A DNA stretch of 60,439 nt from Hungatella sp. UBA3048 (GTDB lineage: Bacteria; Bacillota; Clostridia; Lachnospirales; Lachnospiraceae): the NCBI GenBank assembly GCA_002367105.1, contig DFCS01000035.1, positions 12,033 to 72,471 on the forward strand, in the 5' to 3' direction. The position numbers and the translations under genes are program-made. Below, in pieces: positions 31,961 to 40,015 of the stretch; within the stretch, counting starts at the first letter, position 1; each line of letters begins with the position of its first letter. The notes beneath the pieces were generated by a model, which made no database searches, was not told where the DNA came from, and worked only from the letters and a program-made list of their open reading frames with translations.

Positions 31961-32069
31961 TTGACAAATAAACAGAATAATTGTATTCTTGTATTAAGGC
32001 ATTAGTACAACAACACAATGGTACAATAATCCTTAAATGAACAATACAATGATACAGCAATACAAAAGG
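31961..32069 (+). promoter_or_regulatory. Promoter and probable GntR operator array of the ytrA-like operon
   Basis: TTGACA (31961-31966), 17 bases, TATTCT (31984-31989). Overlapping and following it is a run of TTGTA / TACAA words: TTGTATTCTTGTATTAAGG, TAGTACAACAACACAATGGTACAA, and then ACAATACAA and GCAATACAA. ATTAGTAC and GTACAATAAT form an imperfect dyad. Such repeats just upstream of a GntR gene suggest autoregulation. Confidence 0.6.
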
Positions 32070-32079
32070 AGGCAGTATT

Positions 32080-32454
32080 ATGATCTGGAAATTGACCGAT
32101 GACCGGCCGATCTGGATACAACTTGTCGAACAGCTCACTTTGCGCATCGTGTCCGGCTTATATGCACCTGGCTCGGCTGTGCCAACTGTGCGCGCACTGG
32201 CCAATGAGGCGGGGGTCAACCCGAATACAATGCAGCGTGCACTGGCGGAGCTGGAAAGCAGAGGGTTAGCAGAAACCCGCCGCACAGCCGGACGGATCGT
32301 TACTGAGGATCTGTCGCTCATCCACAATGTGCGGGAGGAGCTTGCCTATGCGCGGATGGATGAATTTCTTGCGTCCATGCGAGCCCTGGGCTACACCGAT
32401 GAACAAATCCGCGAGCTGCTTGCCGCGTGGGATAAAAAGGAGGAACATGTATGA
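32080..32454 (+). CDS. GntR-family transcriptional regulator, YtrA subfamily
   Basis: 124 residues. The N-terminal winged helix (DRPIWIQLVEQLTLRIVSGLYAPGSAVPTVRALANEAGVNPNTMQRALAELESRGL) is followed by a short tail of about 45 residues, the size typical of YtrA repressors that control ABC exporters. AAAGGAGG precedes the ATG. Its stop overlaps the next gene's start (ATGA). It is expected to repress its own operon until a cell-envelope signal appears. The coding sequence is visibly richer in GCG/CGC codons than neighbouring genes. Confidence 0.92.
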   Translation: MIWKLTDDRPIWIQLVEQLTLRIVSGLYAPGSAVPTVRALANEAGVNPNTMQRALAELESRGLAETRRTAGRIVTEDLSLIHNVREELAYARMDEFLASMRALGYTDEQIRELLAAWDKKEEHV

Positions 32455-33158
32455 ATCAGGAACTTATCACTGCGCGCGGCCTGACTAAGAATTATGGAAC
32501 AAAGCCAGCGCTTGACCATATTGATTTAACGGTAGGCCGCGGCTGCATCGTAGGTCTTCTGGGCCCAAACGGCTCAGGCAAGACCACCTTTATTAAGCTT
32601 TTGTGCGGACTCTTGCAGCCCACCTCCGGTACGCTGGAGGTAAACGGCAATGCGCCCGGCGTGGAAACCAAATCAGTTATCTCTTACCTGCCGGACCGTA
32701 TGTACTTTGCCGACTGGATGAAGGCCTGCGACTTAACAGATTTCTTCGCTGACTTCTATATGGATTTTGACCGCCCAAAGGCAATGGAGATGTTCTCGGC
32801 TCTAGGCATTCAGCCGAATGACCGGCTTAAGACCATGTCCAAAGGTACCAAAGAAAAGGTGCAGCTTGCGCTTATCATGAGCCGCAAGGCAGAGCTTTAT
32901 CTGCTTGACGAACCGATCGGCGGGGTTGACCCGGCAGCACGTGACTTTATTTTGAACACGATTCTGACCAATTATAATGAAAATGGCACGGTCATGTTGT
33001 CCACACATCTTATTTCTGATATCGAGCGCGTGTTGGATGAGGCCATTTTCCTGCAAAACGGCAAGGTTGTCCGCCATGATACCGTGGATAACATCCGTGA
33101 GCAGGAAGGCAAGTCAGTCGATCAGCTGTTCCGCGAAATCTTCGCGTATAGCAGCTAG
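32451..33158 (+). CDS. ABC transporter ATP-binding protein (YtrB/CcmA type)
   Basis: 235 residues. Walker A LGPNGSGKTTFIK, signature MSKGTKEKVQLAL (degenerate LSGGQ, usual for this group), Walker B LYLLDEPIGGVDP, H-loop STHLISD. Overlaps ytrA-like by 4 bases. It powers the membrane protein encoded next. Members of this group respond to cell-wall antibiotics; the cargo here is unknown. Confidence 0.92.
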   Translation: MNQELITARGLTKNYGTKPALDHIDLTVGRGCIVGLLGPNGSGKTTFIKLLCGLLQPTSGTLEVNGNAPGVETKSVISYLPDRMYFADWMKACDLTDFFADFYMDFDRPKAMEMFSALGIQPNDRLKTMSKGTKEKVQLALIMSRKAELYLLDEPIGGVDPAARDFILNTILTNYNENGTVMLSTHLISDIERVLDEAIFLQNGKVVRHDTVDNIREQEGKSVDQLFREIFAYSS

Positions 33159-33175
33159 AATAAGGAGGAAATAAG

Positions 33176-34048
33176 ATGTTTGGCAAACTTTGCAAATATG
33201 AATTTAAATCCATTGGGCGCACGCTTGTGCCTATTTACCTGGCGATTATCGCCATATCCATTCTCAATGCATTTATGGGCTTGGGCTCGCTGGCCAACGG
33301 TTATTATAACGGCCTGATGTCTGGCTTAAGCTTTGGCCGCGGCCTTCTCAGCCTGATCCAGACGCTCTCCATCATCGCCTATTTCGGCGTTCTGGTCGCG
33401 ATGAGTGTACTGACGCTGATCGTTGTTATTCAGCGGTTTTATAAGGGCCTTCTGTGCGATGAAGGTTACCTGATGTTTACCCTGCCTGTGAAGCCATGGC
33501 AGCTGATCGCAGCAAAGGGCGTGGTGGCATTTGTAATGTCGCTGGCCAGCTCCCTGGTGGCTTTTGCATCCATTTTTATTCTGGTGCTGGGCACTGCAGG
33601 TACTGCCAAGGTTTTTACAGCAATTACCGATCCCCAGTTATGGAGTGCCATCAGCCGCGCGATTGCTCATGTTTCTACCTGGCCGCTGCTGGTGTTTGAG
33701 GTGATTGTTCTAATCATCGTCAGCGGACTGGTTCAGCTTTACCACATGTACTTTTCCATGGCACTTGGCCATCTGGCCAGCAAAAACCGTGTGATGATGT
33801 CCGTTGTCGCTTTTATTGCAATATCCATGCTCTTTAGCTTTATCAACGGCCTTGCAATGATCATTCTGGGTAATGTACCGTCCTTTCAATCCTTCCTCCG
33901 CATGATTGAGACGATGCCTGATACACAAGGGATTTCCCTGGTCATGCACTTAACCTTCATCGGTTCGGTAATTTATAACGCAATTCAGCTTGCGATATTC
34001 TTTTTCGGCACGGAGCGTATCCTGTCCAAGCGCCTCAATCTGGAATAA
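33176..34048 (+). CDS. ABC-2-like membrane permease subunit of the ytr-type operon
   Basis: 290 residues with about six hydrophobic spans (positions roughly 17-37, 60-82, 106-130, 165-185, 210-235, 255-277). It starts MFGKLCKYEFKSIGRTLVPIYLAI, typical of ABC-2 permeases next to YtrA/YtrB. It follows AAGGAGG. It has no soluble domain. The operon ends with a terminator at 34083-34129. Confidence 0.85.
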   Translation: MFGKLCKYEFKSIGRTLVPIYLAIIAISILNAFMGLGSLANGYYNGLMSGLSFGRGLLSLIQTLSIIAYFGVLVAMSVLTLIVVIQRFYKGLLCDEGYLMFTLPVKPWQLIAAKGVVAFVMSLASSLVAFASIFILVLGTAGTAKVFTAITDPQLWSAISRAIAHVSTWPLLVFEVIVLIIVSGLVQLYHMYFSMALGHLASKNRVMMSVVAFIAISMLFSFINGLAMIILGNVPSFQSFLRMIETMPDTQGISLVMHLTFIGSVIYNAIQLAIFFFGTERILSKRLNLE

Positions 34049-34082
34049 ATTACAAAATAGGACTTATAAACCAATTAAAATG

Positions 34083-34129
34083 ATGCCTCGCAATTGATGA
34101 CAGATGAATGAATTGCGAGGCATTTTTTT
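34083..34129 (+). terminator. Intrinsic terminator of the ytr-type operon
   Basis: ATGCCTCGCAATT pairs with AATTGCGAGGCAT (13 bp), followed by TTTTTTT. Confidence 0.93.
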
Positions 34130-34164
34130 GAATTGGAATCCCAGAACATATCTTGACTTCTCTG

Positions 34165-34193
34165 TTTACAAGTGTTGTGATAACAGTTATAAT
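34165..34193 (+). promoter_or_regulatory. Promoter for the aldo-keto reductase gene
   Basis: TTTACA (34165-34170), 17-base spacer, perfect TATAAT (34188-34193). The transcript would have a leader of about 135 bases holding two tiny reading frames. Confidence 0.8.
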
Positions 34194-34212
34194 AGGGCAA
34201 ACGGAGGATGTA

Positions 34213-34266
34213 ATGGAAGACTCTGCCACTAAAAAGCTGCTGTCGGGACCGGAGACTGGCAGTTAA
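34213..34266 (+). CDS. Possible 17-residue leader peptide
   Basis: ATG preceded by CGGAGGATGTA and followed by 16 sense codons and TAA (MEDSATKKLLSGPETGS). It sits 13 bases downstream of the predicted start region. Translation signals are good but the peptide has no recognised pattern; it could be chance or the relic of a lost gene. Confidence 0.35.
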   Translation: MEDSATKKLLSGPETGS

Positions 34267-34288
34267 AAACATAGGAGAAGGCGGATAA

Positions 34289-34333
34289 ATGACGGGGCAA
34301 AAATTTATAAGATATATATTCAGGAGGGAATAA
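34289..34333 (+). CDS. Possible 14-residue leader peptide overlapping the next ribosome site
   Basis: ATG behind AGGAGAAGGCGGATAA encodes MTGQKFIRYIFRRE and stops 1 base before the aldo-keto reductase ATG; its last codons form that gene's AGGAGG site. The arrangement would permit translational coupling. Confidence 0.35.
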   Translation: MTGQKFIRYIFRRE

Positions 34334-34334
34334 G

Positions 34335-35474
34335 ATGGAATACAGAGAGGTCGGAAAAACCGGAAAGCATGCAAGTATTATTGGCCTTGGCTGCGAACAC
34401 CTTGACGGCAAGTCATACGAGCAGGTGAAGGAGACGATTGATGCCGCACTTGAGTATGGCGTTAATCTCATGGATGTTTTTATGCCCGGCACGGAAGTCC
34501 GTGAAAACATCGCAAAAGCACTGGGCAATAAGAGGGACCAGGTGATGATACAGGGGCATATCGGATCCACGAATGTAAATATGCAGTACGATATCAGCCG
34601 GGATATGCCTGTGGTCAAGCAGTATTTTGAAGAGCTGCTGCGGATCTTCGGCTACATCGATTTTGGCATGATGTTTTTTATTGATTCGGAGCAGGACTAT
34701 AAAAATGTTTTCGAGACAGATTTTGTTACATATGTAGAGCGTCTGAAACAACAAGGGGACATCCGGCACATTGGTTTTAGCTCCCATAACCCTGAAACTG
34801 CAATAAAGGTCATTGAGACAGGAGTGCCGGAGATGATGATGTTCAGCATTAATCCTGCATTTGATATGCTCTCATCCAAAGCGAGTATTTTCGATTGTCT
34901 TGATAATGGCTTCCAATCGGGGGCTTATAACGGAATTGATCCCAAGCGTGCGGAATTATACAAGCTGTGTACGCAAAAACAAGTCGGTATTACTGTGATG
35001 AAAACCTTTGGCGGCGGCAAACTGCTTTCGCCGGAACATACGCCTTACAGCAGGCCCATGACTTCGCAGCAGTGTGTCCATTATGCACTCTCAAGGCCAG
35101 CGGTTGCCAGTGTCCTGACAGGCTGTAAAACCCGGGCTGAAATGAAGGACACCATGAGTTATCTTTCGGCGTCTGACTCTGATAAGGATTACACATGGAT
35201 ATATAACGAAGTACATAGCGCTTTTGACGGAAACTGCGTGTACTGCGGACATTGCCAGCCATGTCCCTCTGAAATAGACATTGCCGCCGTCAATAAATAC
35301 TTGGACATCGCACGGCTTAATAAAGAAGCGATACCACCATCCATACGTTCGCATTATCAAAGCCTGTCTCATGGCGGCGATGAGTGTATTGCCTGTGGCA
35401 GCTGCGAAAGCCGTTGTCCGTTTGGGGTGCCGATCATTAAAAATATGATAGAAGCTGATTCGCTGCTTGGCTGA
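34335..35474 (+). CDS. Aldo-keto reductase with C-terminal 2x[4Fe-4S] ferredoxin domain
   Basis: 379 residues. The AKR barrel (about 1-280) begins MEYREVGKTGKHASIIGLGCEHL and holds the Asp-Tyr-Lys-His-type catalytic layout, with NLMDVFMPG and IGFSSHNPETA. The tail has two ferredoxin cysteine sets: CVYCGHCQPCPSEID and CIACGSCESRCPFG. These iron-sulfur AKRs are common in clostridia and are thought to use ferredoxin or NAD(P)H for redox reactions. AGGAGGGAATAAG precedes the ATG. Confidence 0.92.
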   Translation: MEYREVGKTGKHASIIGLGCEHLDGKSYEQVKETIDAALEYGVNLMDVFMPGTEVRENIAKALGNKRDQVMIQGHIGSTNVNMQYDISRDMPVVKQYFEELLRIFGYIDFGMMFFIDSEQDYKNVFETDFVTYVERLKQQGDIRHIGFSSHNPETAIKVIETGVPEMMMFSINPAFDMLSSKASIFDCLDNGFQSGAYNGIDPKRAELYKLCTQKQVGITVMKTFGGGKLLSPEHTPYSRPMTSQQCVHYALSRPAVASVLTGCKTRAEMKDTMSYLSASDSDKDYTWIYNEVHSAFDGNCVYCGHCQPCPSEIDIAAVNKYLDIARLNKEAIPPSIRSHYQSLSHGGDECIACGSCESRCPFGVPIIKNMIEADSLLG

Positions 35475-35494
35475 AGGATGGAATGAGTGAGCAG

Positions 35495-35530
35495 AAGAGG
35501 GTGCCCAAATTACTTTTCGGGCACCCTCTT
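35495..35530 (+). terminator. Intrinsic terminator
   Basis: AAGAGGGTGCCC and GGGCACCCTCTT (12 bp) around a 12-base loop, followed by TT; it may act in both directions between convergent genes. Confidence 0.88.
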
Positions 35531-35560
35531 TTAACCTCATCAAGTAGGGACGCGGATTGC
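35530..35560 (+). repeat. Dispersed GCGGATTGC intergenic motif, copy B
   Basis: 27 of 31 positions match 31815-31845, starting directly at the end of the terminator. In this copy AGGGAC and GTCCCT flank the core as a stem. Confidence 0.55.
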
Positions 35561-35572
35561 GGTCCCTTAATT

Positions 35573-36778
35573 TTATTTCTCGTCACAAACCTGAAAAATG
35601 TAAAATTTTAAGTAATAGGAGGTATCATCTCCCGCCCACAAGATCGGATGATCTGCTGCCTGGGTACGGTATTCTACCTGGCGGAGGCGTTTGTGGACGT
35701 TTGCAGCTGCCTCCCGGATGGTCTTTGTGAAAAGCTCGGGGGTCATGAAATGGGAACAGGAGCAGGTGGCTAAATAGCCGCCATCCTTTACCAGCTTCAT
35801 ACCGCGGAGATTGATCTCACGGTAGCCTTTTACTGCGTTTTTCACGGAGTTTCTGGATTTGGTGAAGGCAGGCGGGTCCAGGATGACCACATCGAAGGTT
35901 TCCCCGCTTTTCTCCAGCTGGGGAAGGAGTTCAAAAACATCGGCGCACTGAAAGGTTACCTGGTCAGATAAGCCGTTTAATGCGGCGTTTTCTTTTGCCT
36001 GTGCGATGCCAAGCTCAGAGGCATCCACCCCAAGAACTTCTCTTGCTCCGGCAATGCCGGCGTTTAAGGCAAAGGAGCCGGTATGGGTAAAGCAGTCTAA
36101 GACCCGCTTGTCCTTACATAAGCGCTGAATGGCAAGGCGGTTATATTTTTGGTCAAGGAAAAAGCCGGTTTTCTGCCCATCCTGGACATCGACCTGATAT
36201 TTAACCCCGTTTTCCGTTATTTCCACCTTCGTGTCAAAGGAAGGACCGATGAAGCCCTTATAGCGTTCCATGCCTTCCTGGAGGCGGACCTTTGCGTCGC
36301 TTCGTTCGTAAATGCCGCGGATTTTAATGCCATCCTCTTCCAGAACTTTTTTTAACTTTTCCAGGATTACAGGCTTTAGCCGGTCAATGCCAAGGGCAAG
36401 GGATTCCACCACAAGGATATCCCCAAACTTGTCTACTACAATGCCGGGAAGGAAGTCTGCCTCTCCGAAGATCAGGCGGCAGCTGGAGGTGTCCACAGTG
36501 GCTTTGCGGTATTCCCAGGCGTTGCGGACCCGCATTTCCAGAAAGCTTTCGTTCACTTCATTGTCTTTTTTGCGGGACATGATTCGGACGGTGAGCTTGG
36601 AATTGGTATTGATGAAGCCGCGACCCAGAAAATAGCCGTCAAAGTCTTCCACGGATACGATATCACCGTTGGTATAATCCCCGGTGATGGTATCGATTTC
36701 ATTGTCATAGATCCAAGGACCGCCGGCTTTTAATGAGCGGCCTTCTCCTTTTTTTAATCTTACGGTTGCTGATTCCAT
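35573..36778 (-). CDS. Class I SAM-dependent rRNA (cytosine-5) methyltransferase, RlmI-like
   Basis: 401 residues from the ATG 9 bases after AAAGGAG; the much longer upstream reading has no site and overlaps the next gene. The N-terminal PUA domain (RLKKGEGRSLKAGGPWIYDNEI) is followed by an EEHEE linker and the SAM methyltransferase fold: VLDCFTHTGSFALNAG (motif I), VLGVDAS, VILDPPAFTKS (catalytic DPPAF) and LATCSCSHFM (catalytic Cys). It targets 23S rRNA in the cytoplasm. Confidence 0.9.
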   Translation of the reverse strand: MESATVRLKKGEGRSLKAGGPWIYDNEIDTITGDYTNGDIVSVEDFDGYFLGRGFINTNSKLTVRIMSRKKDNEVNESFLEMRVRNAWEYRKATVDTSSCRLIFGEADFLPGIVVDKFGDILVVESLALGIDRLKPVILEKLKKVLEEDGIKIRGIYERSDAKVRLQEGMERYKGFIGPSFDTKVEITENGVKYQVDVQDGQKTGFFLDQKYNRLAIQRLCKDKRVLDCFTHTGSFALNAGIAGAREVLGVDASELGIAQAKENAALNGLSDQVTFQCADVFELLPQLEKSGETFDVVILDPPAFTKSRNSVKNAVKGYREINLRGMKLVKDGGYLATCSCSHFMTPELFTKTIREAAANVHKRLRQVEYRTQAADHPILWAGDDTSYYLKFYIFQVCDEK

Positions 36779-36792
36779 AAGCATACACTCCT

Positions 36793-37314
36793 TTATTGAT
36801 GAGATTGACTCCGTTTTAATGAGGTGAGCAGCCGGTATAACGGCTGGAACAAAATGAGGGACAGTAAGAAATTGCCTGTTCCATGGACGATATCGTATGG
36901 GATTCCTGCCGCCCACCAGGTTAGAGCTGCACCTGGGCCTCCCGAAATTAAGTAAAACCCGGCACAGAAAAATCCAAACAGCATTCCAAAGATTCCGGAA
37001 AGCAGGGATATGCCAAAGGTTCCTGGCGTATTGTTTTTATAAATTAAAAATACAGCGGCCGGGAGAATGGGCCATACATAGAGATAGGAAAACCACCAAA
37101 GGCCGAAGCCGTAGACCAACCCTTCCAATATAACAAACACGTATAGGATGATCCATACGTGTTTGCGGAATACGAGGGTGTATAAAATTAGAAGCAGGGA
37201 TACCAGTTCTACGTTGGGAAGCCAGGACAAGCTTACCTGGCTTACAAATAAAAGGGCTGAAAGCAGTGCGTCTAATACCAGCTCCCTGGTGGTAATCAGG
37301 GGATGATTTTTCAT
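36793..37314 (-). CDS. ECF transporter S component-like membrane protein
   Basis: 173 residues, hydrophobic throughout with about six spans. It starts MKNHPLITTRELVLDALLSALLFVSQV, typical of ECF substrate-capture (S) proteins, and has a loop with PGAALTWWAAGIPYDIVHGTGNFLLS. No ECF ATPases or T component are nearby, so it would use a shared ECF module. It directly follows a DUF4430 protein (2-base gap), a domain related to the cobalamin-binding beta domain of transcobalamin, so corrinoid uptake is a reasonable guess. Confidence 0.75.
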   Translation of the reverse strand: MKNHPLITTRELVLDALLSALLFVSQVSLSWLPNVELVSLLLILYTLVFRKHVWIILYVFVILEGLVYGFGLWWFSYLYVWPILPAAVFLIYKNNTPGTFGISLLSGIFGMLFGFFCAGFYLISGGPGAALTWWAAGIPYDIVHGTGNFLLSLILFQPLYRLLTSLKRSQSHQ

Positions 37315-37316
37315 AA

Positions 37317-37742
37317 TTATTTTATTTCCTCAGAGGTCAATGTGTACTGAAAGGTATAGCGCTCTCCATCCTTAATGGCCTGCTGGCTCACTCCGTAGGT
37401 GCAAGTTTCCCCGTCGCAGAGAAGAGCCCAGTAAGCGCCGTCCTTTTGGTAGTCTGCCCGTTTTCCGTTAATTGTAGTGACCATGAGGCCAAATTCTTCG
37501 GAAGTGGTTCCTTCGATTTGAAAATTCGGTATGGATTTAAGCGCTTCTAACAGAAACTGCGCTTCTGTAGTGATCTGGTAGTGGTCATTTACTCCGTTTT
37601 CATATACCACATCAATGGAAATACTTTTTGGTCCCGCCATGGGAACCGGTTTTGTCAGGGTATATACGACTAAAAGCAGTGCCAGGACCGCGATGGCGGC
37701 GCAGCCTCCCAAAAAGGGAGAAAGCCTCTTAAACTTATTCAT
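37317..37742 (-). CDS. Membrane-anchored DUF4430-domain protein
   Basis: 141 residues. One N-terminal membrane segment (FLGGCAAIAVLALLLVVYTL, about 10-29) anchors an extracellular domain. The conserved C-terminal block is INGKRADYQKDGAYWALLCDGETCTYGVSQQAIKDGERYTFQYT, matching DUF4430 (YW motif, then a final GD/E-Y-F strand). It is the first gene of a pair with the ECF S component, probably presenting ligand to it. Confidence 0.8.
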   Translation of the reverse strand: MNKFKRLSPFLGGCAAIAVLALLLVVYTLTKPVPMAGPKSISIDVVYENGVNDHYQITTEAQFLLEALKSIPNFQIEGTTSEEFGLMVTTINGKRADYQKDGAYWALLCDGETCTYGVSQQAIKDGERYTFQYTLTSEEIK

Positions 37743-37895
37743 GATCTGCTGACTTCCTTTTTCATTATTTGACTAAATGCATGGATTAGTATAGCATATA
37801 TCCATGGCAGGCCGCAAGAACAGAATTTCCTTCTTTTCTTAAAATACCCTTTGATGTATAATAAATGGGTATTGTTTGAAAAAGAAGGTGGATAG

Positions 37896-38513
37896 ATGAC
37901 TGTGAATGAACAGATTTTAGAAGAAATAGCAGCTTGTGAAAAGCTTTTGATCGGAATCGGAGAGGAATGGAAAGCAGAGGGAATTCCGGATATGGTAAGC
38001 CTTTATGAGAAAATGAATGATCTCATAAAGGACAGGGATTTCTTCATTGTAACCACAGTGACCGATGGAGAAATATTTAAGTCTCCTCTGGATAAGCGCC
38101 GGATGGTAGCACCCTGCGGGAACGTGACATGGAGGCAGTGCTCCAAAACCTGTACAAAGGATATCTGGGAGCCGGGAGAGATCCCAAAGGATGTCTGTCC
38201 TCATTGCGGGGCACCTCTTACGGGCAACACCGTAGAGGCAGAGGATTACATAGAAGAGGGCTACCTTCCCCAGTGGAGGGCTTATACCGAGTGGCTGGCA
38301 GGGACCCTTAATAAAAAGCTTCTGGTTTTGGAACTGGGAGTAGGATTTAAGACTCCTACGGTCATCCGCTGGCCTTTTGAGAAGACGGTGTCCATTAATA
38401 AAAAGGCCCATATGTACCGGATTCATGAAACGCTGGCCCAACTGCCGGAAACGGTAAAGGGAAAGGCTGATGCTGTTTTAGAAAGTTCTACGGAATTCTT
38501 TCGGAAATTATAG
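37896..38513 (+). CDS. Sirtuin-like protein with altered catalytic motifs
   Basis: 205 residues. FIVTTVTDGEIFKSPLDKRRM parallels the sirtuin TTNVDG-x-F-x-KAG region. A four-cysteine zinc ribbon follows (CSKTC and CPHCGAPL). LVLELGVGFKTPTVIRWPFE matches the late NAD-site segment of one sirtuin subgroup. The usual first Rossmann GAG-x-S loop is missing (GIGEEWKAEGI instead), and the catalytic histidine of the HG motif is replaced in MVAPCGN. Either the protein is a divergent enzyme or it only binds a nucleotide. RBS AAGAAGGTGG. Confidence 0.7.
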   Translation: MTVNEQILEEIAACEKLLIGIGEEWKAEGIPDMVSLYEKMNDLIKDRDFFIVTTVTDGEIFKSPLDKRRMVAPCGNVTWRQCSKTCTKDIWEPGEIPKDVCPHCGAPLTGNTVEAEDYIEEGYLPQWRAYTEWLAGTLNKKLLVLELGVGFKTPTVIRWPFEKTVSINKKAHMYRIHETLAQLPETVKGKADAVLESSTEFFRKL

Positions 38514-38584
38514 GCTTATTTTGCGTTGTACATTACACGTTACTGTGTTAAAATGTTGGAAAAAGACGTAAAGAGGTGACGGCC

Positions 38585-39193
38585 ATGATTGCGATAATCG
38601 ACTACGATGCTGGAAACTTAAAAAGTGTGGAGAAAGCTCTGACCGCATTGGGGGAAAAGCCGGTGGTAAGCCGGGAAAAGGAGATCCTCCTTTCTGCGGA
38701 CAAGGTGATTCTTCCGGGTGTTGGTTCTTTTGGCGATGCGATGGAAAAGCTTCACCAGTATGAGTTGGTGGATGTGATCCATCAGGTGGTTTCAAAAGGA
38801 ACGCCTTTTCTCGGGATATGCCTGGGGCTTCAGCTTTTCTTTGAAAGCAGCGGAGAATGCGAAGGGGTCAGGGGACTTTCCCTGCTTCCTGGTAAGATCG
38901 TGAAATTTCCGGAGACGCCGGGGCTTAAAGTCCCTCATATGGGCTGGAACCGTCTGGATATAAAGCCTGGTACAAGACTTTTTAAAGGAATTGATTCCGG
39001 GGCATATGTGTATTTTGTCCATTCATATTATTTAGAAGCGGAACGGGAATCCGATGTGGCCGCATCTGCAACCTATGGAATAAAGTTCGGGGCATCGGTG
39101 GAACATGAAAACCTTTTTGCCTGCCAGTTCCATCCGGAGAAAAGCAGTGATACTGGTTTGAACATTCTGAAGAATTTCATTGAATTGACTTAA
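38585..39193 (+). CDS. hisH: Imidazole glycerol phosphate synthase, glutamine amidotransferase subunit
   Basis: 202 residues from the ATG 8 bases after AGAGGTG; a GTG 9 bases earlier is possible. Class I amidotransferase: nucleophile Cys in FLGICLGLQLFFE, His-Glu in ACQFHPEKSS. It supplies ammonia to HisF, which lies 11 bases downstream. Only these two his genes are present here; the rest of the histidine pathway must be elsewhere. Confidence 0.95.
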   Translation: MIAIIDYDAGNLKSVEKALTALGEKPVVSREKEILLSADKVILPGVGSFGDAMEKLHQYELVDVIHQVVSKGTPFLGICLGLQLFFESSGECEGVRGLSLLPGKIVKFPETPGLKVPHMGWNRLDIKPGTRLFKGIDSGAYVYFVHSYYLEAERESDVAASATYGIKFGASVEHENLFACQFHPEKSSDTGLNILKNFIELT

Positions 39194-39204
39194 GGAGGTA
39201 CAGG

Positions 39205-39966
39205 ATGCTTACGAAGAGGATCATTCCATGTTTGGATGTGATGGACGGAAGAGTAGTAAAGGGTGTTAATTTCGTGAATTTACAGGATGCCGGGGACCCG
39301 GTGGAGATCGCAGCGGCTTATGACAGGGCCGGCGCTGATGAATTGGTGTTCCTTGATATCACCGCATCCTCTGACAACCGGAATACGGTGGTGGATATGG
39401 TGCGCCGGGTGGCGGAAAAGGTATTTATCCCCTTTACGGTTGGCGGCGGGATCCGCTCGGTGGAGGATTTTAGAATGCTTTTAAGAGAAGGTGCGGATAA
39501 GATTTCCATTAATTCCTCAGCTATCAATACTCCTCAGCTGATCTCCGACGCAGCAGGCAAATTCGGACGCCAATGTGTGGTGGTTGCCATTGATGCCAGA
39601 AGGCGGAAGGATGGAAGCGGCTGGAACGTATATAAGAACGGCGGCCGGATCGATACCGGACTGGATGCGGTAGAATGGGCCATGAAGGCAGACAGCCTTG
39701 GAGCGGGGGAGATCCTCCTTACCAGCATGGACTGCGACGGAACGAAAGCAGGATATGATGATGAGTTAAACCGTATCATAGCAGAGCATGTTTCCGTGCC
39801 TGTGATCGCTTCAGGAGGTGCAGGCACGATGGAACATTTCCACCACGCCCTGACGGAAGGAAAGGCAGATGCGGCTTTAGCGGCTTCCCTGTTCCATTAC
39901 AAGGAGTTGGAGATCATGGAATTAAAACGGTATTTGGAAGCTATGGGAGTACCGGTGAGGATTTAA
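39205..39966 (+). CDS. hisF: Imidazole glycerol phosphate synthase, cyclase subunit
   Basis: 253-residue TIM barrel. Catalytic Asp in LTKRIIPCLDVMDGRVVKG and in VVVAIDAR; phosphate loops VGGGIRS and ASGGAG. It makes IGP and AICAR from PRFAR and ammonia with HisH. Strong AAGGAGG site. Confidence 0.97.
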   Translation: MLTKRIIPCLDVMDGRVVKGVNFVNLQDAGDPVEIAAAYDRAGADELVFLDITASSDNRNTVVDMVRRVAEKVFIPFTVGGGIRSVEDFRMLLREGADKISINSSAINTPQLISDAAGKFGRQCVVVAIDARRRKDGSGWNVYKNGGRIDTGLDAVEWAMKADSLGAGEILLTSMDCDGTKAGYDDELNRIIAEHVSVPVIASGGAGTMEHFHHALTEGKADAALAASLFHYKELEIMELKRYLEAMGVPVRI

Positions 39967-40015
39967 AGCTATTTTATACAAATGGGGTTTTCCCGAAAAA
40001 TGCAAAGGAGAAAGA

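Noticed and set aside
31750..31971. 73-codon plus-strand reading frame after the deacetylase
   Set aside because: It begins inside a terminator hairpin, has no ribosome binding site and no recognisable pattern; the region is intergenic motif and promoter DNA.
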